Source of the DNA: Gammaproteobacteria bacterium | GTDB lineage: Bacteria > Pseudomonadota > Gammaproteobacteria > Arenicellales > Spongiicolonaceae | Length of the DNA: 5,596 nucleotides | Assembly: GCA_007570945.1 (NCBI GenBank) | Contig: RKSH01000135.1 | Coordinates: 1-5,596 of the forward strand | Reading direction: 5' to 3' | Shown: piece by piece, positions 1-5,596 of the stretch | Numbering within the stretch: position 1 is the first letter of the stretch | Layout: each line of letters begins with the position of its first letter | Made by a program: the position numbers and the translations under genes | Notes under the pieces: generated by a model | What the model was told of the DNA's origin: nothing | What the model saw: only the letters and a program-made list of their open reading frames with translations | Database searches by the model: none

Positions 1-513
1 GGGTATAACCCGGGGCGGGAGGCGGCCGCCCACCACTCGGCGCCGAGTGCGCCTGCTGACTTCTTGGAGGGGTTGCGGCCGGCGTTGGCGTCGAAACTGC
101 CGCTCCAAGCCGGCAGCGCCGACAAGGCCCGCGATATGTTGCTGGGCGGGCTTGGCGTCGCTATCGACGATGCGCCCACCGCGAAACTCACGCCGGTCGG
201 TTATGTGGTGATTGACCCGAAAAGGGCGCTCCACATCGTTGAGAAATTCGGCCACCACCGCGAGCGGTTTGCCAACCGCATTTTGCCGACGCTGGAAGAA
301 GTGGACGAAGTGCGGGAAGTCTTTATCAAAGGCGAGAGGCGCTGGCGCTTTATCAAGGCGTGGACCGACGGCAAGGCCACGCTTGCCCTGACCGCCGAGA
401 CCGACGGCAAAGAGACGCTTTTCAACTTCTACCCGACGCGGTTGAAGGAAGTCAAAAAACTGCGCGAAGGCCGGCTGATATACCGCCGGCCGCCGGTGGG
501 GGACGAGGAATGA
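1..513 (+). CDS. Phage head morphogenesis protein (Mu F-like), C-terminal part, with BECR-fold nuclease domain (5' end outside window)
   Basis: The frame is open from base 1 with no stop upstream of TTG 64, so this is the last 170 codons of a gene that begins outside the window. I do not accept TTG 64 as the true start. The first residues, GYNPG, resemble the conserved NPG element near the end of Mu gpF/SPP1 gp7-type minor head proteins, which act in capsid assembly and portal connection. A His/Ser/Ala/Pro linker follows (about residues 10-20). The last ~105 residues (about 61-165) look like the phage Barnase-EndoU-ColicinE5/D-RelE-like (PBECR) nuclease family often carried at this position. 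Visible features are VGYVVIDP, a His-His pair at 85-86 followed by Arg residues, RRWRFIK and FNFYPTR. In this family the domain is a predicted RNase toxin that may travel in the virion. The family call rests on recalled motifs, and the catalytic residues are not certain. The stop overlaps the next frame (ATGA), suggesting co-transcription in a prophage operon. Confidence 0.6.
   Translation, partial: GYNPGREAAAHHSAPSAPADFLEGLRPALASKLPLQAGSADKARDMLLGGLGVAIDDAPTAKLTPVGYVVIDPKRALHIVEKFGHHRERFANRILPTLEEVDEVREVFIKGERRWRFIKAWTDGKATLALTAETDGKETLFNFYPTRLKEVKKLREGRLIYRRPPVGDEE
34..49. repeat. Perfect 16-bp palindrome in the linker of the phage protein gene
   Basis: CACTCGGCGCCGAGTG is its own reverse complement, with eight perfect pairs and no loop. 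A second, 10-bp palindrome (GGCGGCCGCC) lies just upstream at 21-30. Both fall in the Ala/His/Ser/Pro linker between the head-protein tail and the nuclease domain. Whether they are functional (a recombination or binding site) or a by-product of GC-rich linker codons cannot be told from the sequence. Confidence 0.5.
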
Positions 514-848
514 GAAAGCGAGCACCGGCGCGGTACGCCACGGCTGTGACGCGGTGTGGAGGGCGCCTCTCGGGGGACGCCAACCACATGCCTACTCGGT
601 CAACGAGCCCCGCCCCTGCGGAAGGCCCCACGCCGACGCTTGCCAATGCCAATGATACTCCCGCCGCGGCGGATGTCAAGCGCAAATTTCACACCGCCCC
701 GGGCGACTGGAAAGCGCGCGATGCGTACTTCACCCGCCCGCATGTCGCGCGGCGAGTGTGGGCGTTGGCGCTGCGGCATTGTCGGGCGGAGGGTCTGGAC
801 CCGGGCGAGTTGCACTGGATTGAGCCGGCGGCGGGGGCGGGAGGGTGA
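510..848 (+). pseudogene. Truncated phage-type class I DNA methyltransferase, N-terminal fragment
   Basis: From ATG 510 this frame encodes 112 residues. ATG 510 overlaps the upstream stop and has GGGGGA six bases before it. ATG 588 is an alternative start, also preceded by a G-rich stretch. The first ~55 residues are low-complexity, rich in Ala, Pro, Thr and Arg. The remainder reads like the N-terminus of a phage adenine methyltransferase: a KFHTAP...DAYFTRPHVA segment (about residues 59-79), a helix, then WIEPAAGAG. The last element matches SAM-binding motif I, normally followed by G-A-F and a full catalytic domain with a DPPY/NPPF motif. Here a TGA comes directly after AAGAGG, and no other frame after 848 continues as a methyltransferase. 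The gene therefore appears cut off at motif I by deletion or rearrangement. It cannot be an active enzyme as it stands. A short unrelated protein that only resembles this family is possible but less likely. Confidence 0.5.
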
Positions 849-1122
849 TGGATATGGTTGTCGCGGCGCGGAATAGAAACCTGATTAAAACGTTATTTTT
901 CCGGCTATTTTTCGATCAATTAAAGAGTGGTTTTTCGTCAAAAATGCGCTAAAAATTCCCATCTTAAATGGAAATTCCGGGAATATTGGATCGCCCCATA
1001 ACCCGCGCCAATACTACGATTTCGCCGAAAACGGCATTTCCGGCTCGTACAATTTCCCGCTCACCAGGCGGCGTTTTTGTGGTAGGATTTGCCGGCACCG
1101 CCGCGCCGGCAAGGGCAATTCC
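849..1122. other. Intergenic junction with AT-rich segment
   Basis: No convincing gene fills this 274-base gap. From about 877 to 967 the sequence is only about one third G+C, with repeated TTTTTC runs near 896, 908 and 931, in sharp contrast with the GC-rich DNA on both sides. The methyltransferase-HNH frame stays open upstream of ATG 1123 as far as 889. Part of it (about 1000-1065) has coding-like third positions, but it then turns into an Arg/Cys/His-rich stretch that looks out of frame, and no ATG or GTG start is available. I read the region as a recombination scar or promoter-bearing leader, not as a gene. No promoter in it is strong enough to call. Confidence 0.4.
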
Positions 1123-1126
1123 ATGA
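968..1126 (+). CDS. Possible small 52-residue leader ORF, unrecognised
   Basis: An ATG at 968 opens a 52-codon frame whose TGA (1124-1126) overlaps the ATG of the methyltransferase-HNH gene as ATGA, the geometry used in translational coupling. The product begins MEIPGILDRP and contains SPGGVFVVGFAGTAAPA, a short hydrophobic stretch. I do not recognise it. Against it: there is no Shine-Dalgarno sequence before ATG 968, and third codon positions are only about half G/C, well below the surrounding genes. It may be a chance frame in a decayed segment. Confidence 0.15.
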   Translation: MEIPGILDRPITRANTTISPKTAFPARTISRSPGGVFVVGFAGTAAPARAIP

Positions 1127-2088
1127 GCCAAATCAAAAACCGCACCATTTTCACCCGCGACAATCTGGAAGTGATGCGCGGCATGGACGGCGACACGGTG
1201 GACCTGATTTACCTGGACCCGCCGTTCAACAAAAAAAAACAATTCCAAGCCCCCATCGGCAGCGAGGCGGCCGGCGCGACTTTCAAGGACTGGTGGGTGA
1301 TGGACGACATCAAGGAGGAGTGGGTGCTGGAGTTGCGCCTGCACCATCTGTTCTACGCAAAGGACAAGGGGAATTACTTTAACAACATCGACACGCGCGA
1401 GCCTTATGTGCCGGACAGCAACTACGTTAAAAATCCGGAGTCCTACAAAGGCGGCGGCAAGCCAAACCCGCACGGCAAGCGCCGGCACGACGTGTGGCGG
1501 CTGCCTTCCATTAACAACATGGCAAAAGAGCGCACCGGTTATCCGACGCAAAAACCGCTGCGACTTTTGGAACAGATTATTCGCGCCAGCAGCAACGAGG
1601 ACGGCCTGGTGCTGGACCCGTTCTGCGGCTGCGCCACCACCTGCGTGGCCGCCGAAATTCTGAACCGCCGCTGGATTGGCATCGACGTGGCGGAGCGGTC
1701 TTTAAGTTTGACCTGGAAGCGCATCAGCACCATCACCGACGACATGGTGGGCTACGCCGGCCAGCCGCTGGAGTTGAAAAGAAGCGACCTGCACAGCCGC
1801 ACGGACATTCCCATTCGCACGGTGAAGGCCAAGCATTCCAAAAACATCAAAACAATTCTGTACGGCAAACAGGGCGGCCACTGCAATCTTTGCGACACTC
1901 ACCTTGAGATGCGCCACCTGGAAATCGACCACATCGTCGGGCGGTCGTCGGGCGGGCAGGACGCCGAGGAGAATCTGCAGTTGCTGTGCGGCCACTGCAA
2001 CCGCACCAAGGGCAACCGCACCCAGGCCGAGGCGCGCAAAATCATCAATGAGTTTTTGGACCTGCCGAAGAAGAAGCCCCGGCGCTGA
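1123..2088 (+). CDS. Beta-class N4/N6 DNA methyltransferase fused to HNH endonuclease domain, internally deleted
   Basis: The 321-residue protein starts at ATG 1123, with AAGGG eight bases upstream. Residues 10-45 hold the conserved start of site-specific methyltransferases, FTRDNLEVM and then catalytic motif IV DPPF at 32-35. Motif I is at 165-173 (DPFCGCATT) after ERTGYPTQKP, the motif X region. Motif IV before motif I is the beta-class order. These enzymes methylate adenine N6 or cytosine N4 using SAM. After a linker, residues ~235-315 form an HNH domain: zinc-type Cys pairs 254/257 and 289/292, LEIDH ending at His270, Asn284, Asn293 and a following TKG. HNH domains cut DNA through a beta-beta-alpha-metal site. 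Relatives usually carry about 100 residues between the EEW segment (near 66-68) and the FYAK...NYFNN segment (near 76-87), including a conserved LKPTGS...LHCD block. That block is absent here with no frameshift, so methylation activity is doubtful while the HNH motifs look intact. A nine-A run follows DPPFN. Modification-restriction fusion is an inference; no separate partner is visible. Confidence 0.8.
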   Translation: MSQIKNRTIFTRDNLEVMRGMDGDTVDLIYLDPPFNKKKQFQAPIGSEAAGATFKDWWVMDDIKEEWVLELRLHHLFYAKDKGNYFNNIDTREPYVPDSNYVKNPESYKGGGKPNPHGKRRHDVWRLPSINNMAKERTGYPTQKPLRLLEQIIRASSNEDGLVLDPFCGCATTCVAAEILNRRWIGIDVAERSLSLTWKRISTITDDMVGYAGQPLELKRSDLHSRTDIPIRTVKAKHSKNIKTILYGKQGGHCNLCDTHLEMRHLEIDHIVGRSSGGQDAEENLQLLCGHCNRTKGNRTQAEARKIINEFLDLPKKKPRR

Positions 2089-2093
2089 GTGTG

Positions 2094-2113
2094 CCGCGCC
2101 GCCAAAGGCGCGG
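2094..2113 (+). terminator. GC-rich hairpin after the methyltransferase-HNH gene, no U tract
   Basis: CCGCGCC (2094-2100) and GGCGCGG (2107-2113) form a perfect seven-pair stem with a GCCAAA loop, starting six bases after the stop codon. The following GAATTGGTG lacks the T run of a classical intrinsic terminator. It could still protect a 3' end or pause polymerase, separating the accessory gene from acs. Confidence 0.35.
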
Positions 2114-2120
2114 GAATTGG

Positions 2121-2136
2121 TGTGAAAACCTTCACC
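2121..2136 (+). promoter_or_regulatory. CRP-like operator upstream of acs
   Basis: TGTGA-AAACCT-TCACC matches the CRP consensus TGTGA-N6-TCACA at nine of ten half-site positions and lies 38 bases before the acs ATG. In Escherichia coli, acs is activated by CRP-cAMP. The only -10 candidate seen (TAAATT, 2142-2147) is close enough that a bound CRP would overlap the core promoter, so either the real promoter lies elsewhere or the site acts negatively. A chance match in an 86-base gap is unlikely but not excluded. Confidence 0.4.
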
Positions 2137-2174
2137 TGTGCTAAATTTAGGGGGAAAATCAAACGGAGCCTCCC

Positions 2175-4115
<1,941 letters not shown>

Positions 4116-4124
4116 GGAAATCGG

Positions 4125-4199
4125 TGGTGGGCGATGCTGGGATTGAACCAGCGACCTCTGCCGTGTGAAAGCAGCGCTCTACCACTGAGCTAATCGCCC
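4125..4199 (-). tRNA. tRNA-Val (anticodon CAC)
   Basis: Read on the minus strand, the 75-base sequence folds as a complete cloverleaf. The acceptor stem GGGCGAT/ATCGCCC is fully paired, the D arm is GCTC-AGTGGTA-GAGC, and the anticodon stem CTGCT/GGCAG carries loop TTCACAC (anticodon CAC, reading GUG). The variable loop is five bases (AGGTC), the T arm is GCTGG-TTCAATC-CCAGC, and a genomic CCA ends it. CAC is dispensable in many bacteria because UAC also reads GUG, but it is common in GC-rich genomes. The gene is convergent with acs and divergent from gltX. No clear terminator follows it, so readthrough would be antisense to the end of acs. Confidence 0.97.
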
Positions 4200-4223
4200 G
4201 CGCCAAGGCCGCGGCGCGCGGCG

Positions 4224-4252
4224 AGTATACTTTAATCCATGACAGTTGTCAC
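4224..4252 (-). promoter_or_regulatory. Sigma70 promoter of tRNA-Val, overlapping the gltX start
   Basis: On the minus strand GTGACA (4247-4252, five of six to TTGACA) and TATACT (4224-4229, five of six to TATAAT) are separated by exactly 17 bases. Transcription should start near 4217, leaving a leader of about 18 bases before the tRNA. The bases after the -10 are almost all G/C (CGCCGCGCG), the kind of discriminator linked to stringent control of stable RNA genes. The -35 lies in gltX codons 3-5. The -10 sits in AGTATACT (4224-4231), a perfect palindrome that also presents TATACT (4226-4231) to the plus strand. No plus-strand -35 is visible at 4203-4208 (CCAAGG). Confidence 0.7.
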
Positions 4253-5596
4253 CCGCTTCGCCCCCAGCCCCACCGGTTTTTTGCACATCGGCGGCGTACG
4301 CACGGCGCTGTTTAATTTTCTCTTTGCGCGCCGCCATGGGGGACGGTTTCTGCTGCGGGTGGAGGACACTGACCGCCGCCGGTCTACGCCGCAGGCGGTG
4401 AAGGCGATTGTGGACGGGCTGGCGTGGCTGGGGCTTGAGGGTGACGGCGAGACAATTTTCCAGAGCAGCCGCGGCGCGCGCTACCGTGAGGTGACCGCGG
4501 AGCTGCTGGAGCGAAAGCGCGCCTACCACTGCTGGTGTGGCCCTGAGGAACTTGCCGCCATGCGCGCCGCGCAAAAACAGCGCGGCGAAAAACCGCGCTA
4601 CGACCGCCGCTGCCTAGGGCGCAAACCTCCGCCGGCCGGTGCCGGTGTTAAACCGGTGGTGAGGTTTCTGAACGAGGGCGACTTTGATGTCGCGTTCACC
4701 GATGCGGTGCACGGTGAAATTAAAATCAGCAACCGTGAACTGGACGACCTGGTCATTGCGCGCAGCGACGGCACGCCGACCTACAACTTCAGCGTGGTGG
4801 TGGACGACCGCGACATGGGCGCCACCCATGTCATTCGCGGCGACGACCACATCAACAACACCCCGCGCCAGATTAATCTGCTGCGCGCCCTGGGCGCGAA
4901 GCCGCCGGTTTACGCGCATCTGCCCATGATACTCGGCGCCGACGGCGCGCGCCTGTCCAAACGCCACGGCTCGGTGAGTGTTCTGGAATACCGCCGCCAC
5001 GGCTACCTGCCGCAGGCGCTGTTGAATTATCTTGCGCGGCTCGGCTGGTCGCATGGCGACCGGGAAATTTTTTCCATGCCGGAGTTGTGCGAACTGTTCG
5101 ATCTGGCGCGGGTGAACAAGGCGGCGGCGGCCTTTGACCCGGAAAAATTGCGCTGGCTGAACCAGCATTACATTAAAGAGAGCGCGCCCGAATCCATGGC
5201 GCCGGCCTTTGCCGCATGCTTGCGCGACGCCGGAGTCGGTGAGGCCCGCATTGCCCAGGGGCCGCCGTTGCCGCAGGTCATTGCCGTCCACCGTGAGCGT
5301 GCCGCCACCCTGGCCGAGATGGCCGGGCGCGCCAAATTTTATTTCACCGACAGCATCGCCGTGCCGCCGAATTTGGCCGAAAAATATTTCACCGCCGACG
5401 TCACCCCGGCTCTGGCCAAACTCGCCGCCGCCCTGGCCGCCACCGACTGGAACGCCGCCGCCATAACCGAAGCCATCACCGCCGCCGCCAACCGCCACAA
5501 CCTGAAGTTCGGCCAACTCGCCCAGCCGCTCAGGGTCGCCGTCACCGGCGGCACCGTCTCGCCGCCCATCGACGCAACCCTGCAACTCCTCGGCCG
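4239..5596 (+). CDS. gltX: Glutamyl-tRNA synthetase, 3' end outside window
   Basis: GltX charges tRNA-Glu with glutamate in the cytoplasm, for protein synthesis and, in many bacteria, for tetrapyrrole synthesis. The frame runs 452 codons from ATG 4239 to the window edge without a stop. Class I motifs are clear: RFAPSPTG (6-13), HIGG (16-19, the HIGH signature), RVEDTD (40-45), the GDDH segment, and LSKRHG (239-244, the KMSKS signature). The C-terminal half matches the anticodon-binding domain, ending near a PIDATLQLLGR segment, so about 15-20 residues are missing compared with the usual ~470. The insert that binds zinc in E. coli GltX (Cys98, Cys100, Cys125, His127) keeps the three Cys at identical numbers but has Gly at 127. 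The start is fixed by the invariant RFAPSPTG spacing. No Shine-Dalgarno sequence precedes it, and a palindromic -10 lies seven bases upstream. GltX and GlnS share motifs, but the length and C-terminal half fit GltX. Confidence 0.96.
   Translation, partial: MTVVTRFAPSPTGFLHIGGVRTALFNFLFARRHGGRFLLRVEDTDRRRSTPQAVKAIVDGLAWLGLEGDGETIFQSSRGARYREVTAELLERKRAYHCWCGPEELAAMRAAQKQRGEKPRYDRRCLGRKPPPAGAGVKPVVRFLNEGDFDVAFTDAVHGEIKISNRELDDLVIARSDGTPTYNFSVVVDDRDMGATHVIRGDDHINNTPRQINLLRALGAKPPVYAHLPMILGADGARLSKRHGSVSVLEYRRHGYLPQALLNYLARLGWSHGDREIFSMPELCELFDLARVNKAAAAFDPEKLRWLNQHYIKESAPESMAPAFAACLRDAGVGEARIAQGPPLPQVIAVHRERAATLAEMAGRAKFYFTDSIAVPPNLAEKYFTADVTPALAKLAAALAATDWNAAAITEAITAAANRHNLKFGQLAQPLRVAVTGGTVSPPIDATLQLLG

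Noticed and set aside
27..35. CGCCCACCA, a nine-base match to the 3' end of tRNA-Val, as a possible prophage attachment site
   Set aside because: Nine bases is too short in GC-rich DNA, it lies inside a coding linker, and the match does not extend into the T arm.
64..66. TTG 64 as the start of the phage protein
   Set aside because: The frame is open to base 1 and the upstream residues (GYNPG) fit the family, so this is the inside of a longer gene.
986..1015. Promoter candidate TTGGAT-N18-AATACT before the methyltransferase-HNH gene
   Set aside because: Only three of six and four of six consensus bases match, no better than chance in this stretch.
964..1551. Minus-strand 195-codon frame across the methyltransferase start
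   Set aside because: It lies mostly opposite the conserved DPPF region and has no motif or ribosome site.
4614..5585. A 323-codon minus-strand frame opposite gltX
   Set aside because: The plus strand encodes a clear GltX throughout this range. The antisense product is Gly/Val/Arg-rich and has no family features.

Overview
The window is GC-rich DNA, probably from a member of the Pseudomonadota. Acs and GltX resemble gamma- or betaproteobacterial forms, codon third positions are rich in G/C, and the tRNA-Val has a CAC anticodon and encodes its own CCA. I cannot place the species. It splits into a left half of phage-like and mobile DNA that looks partly decayed (1 to about 2088) and a right half of core housekeeping genes (about 2089 to 5596).

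Left half. Positions 1-513 hold the 3' end of a gene that enters from outside the window. Its product looks like the end of a Mu-F/SPP1-gp7-type phage head morphogenesis protein joined to a C-terminal BECR-fold nuclease (toxin) domain. Its stop overlaps the start of a second frame (510-848). That frame begins like a phage class I DNA methyltransferase and stops exactly inside the SAM-binding motif, so I call it a truncated pseudogene. Next comes an AT-rich stretch (about 877-967) and a poorly resolved leader (to 1122). The best accessory candidate follows at 1123-2088: a beta-class N4/N6 DNA methyltransferase (DPPF at residues 32-35, DPFCG at 165-169) fused to a C-terminal zinc-type HNH nuclease domain. 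Between DPPF and the later motifs it appears to have lost roughly 100 residues in frame, so its methylation activity is doubtful.

Right half. A GC-rich hairpin, a good CRP-like site (TGTGA-N6-TCACC) and a clear ribosome binding site precede acs (AMP-forming acetyl-CoA synthetase, 2175-4115), which is complete with all catalytic motifs. A tRNA-Val(CAC) gene lies on the minus strand (4125-4199), tail to tail with acs. gltX (glutamyl-tRNA synthetase, 4239 to the window end, 3' end missing) is divergent from the tRNA. The tRNA has a near-consensus sigma70 promoter whose -35 lies inside the first codons of gltX. Its -10 is a perfect palindrome, AGTATACT, that could also fire toward gltX. gltX has no visible Shine-Dalgarno sequence, and a start from that -10 would put the mRNA 5' end at or next to the gltX ATG.

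The most interesting items are the methyltransferase-HNH fusion with its apparent deletion, the nuclease domain on a phage head protein, the symmetric promoter shared by tRNA-Val and gltX, and the CRP-like site at acs. I found no CRISPR array, no intact transposase and no rRNA.
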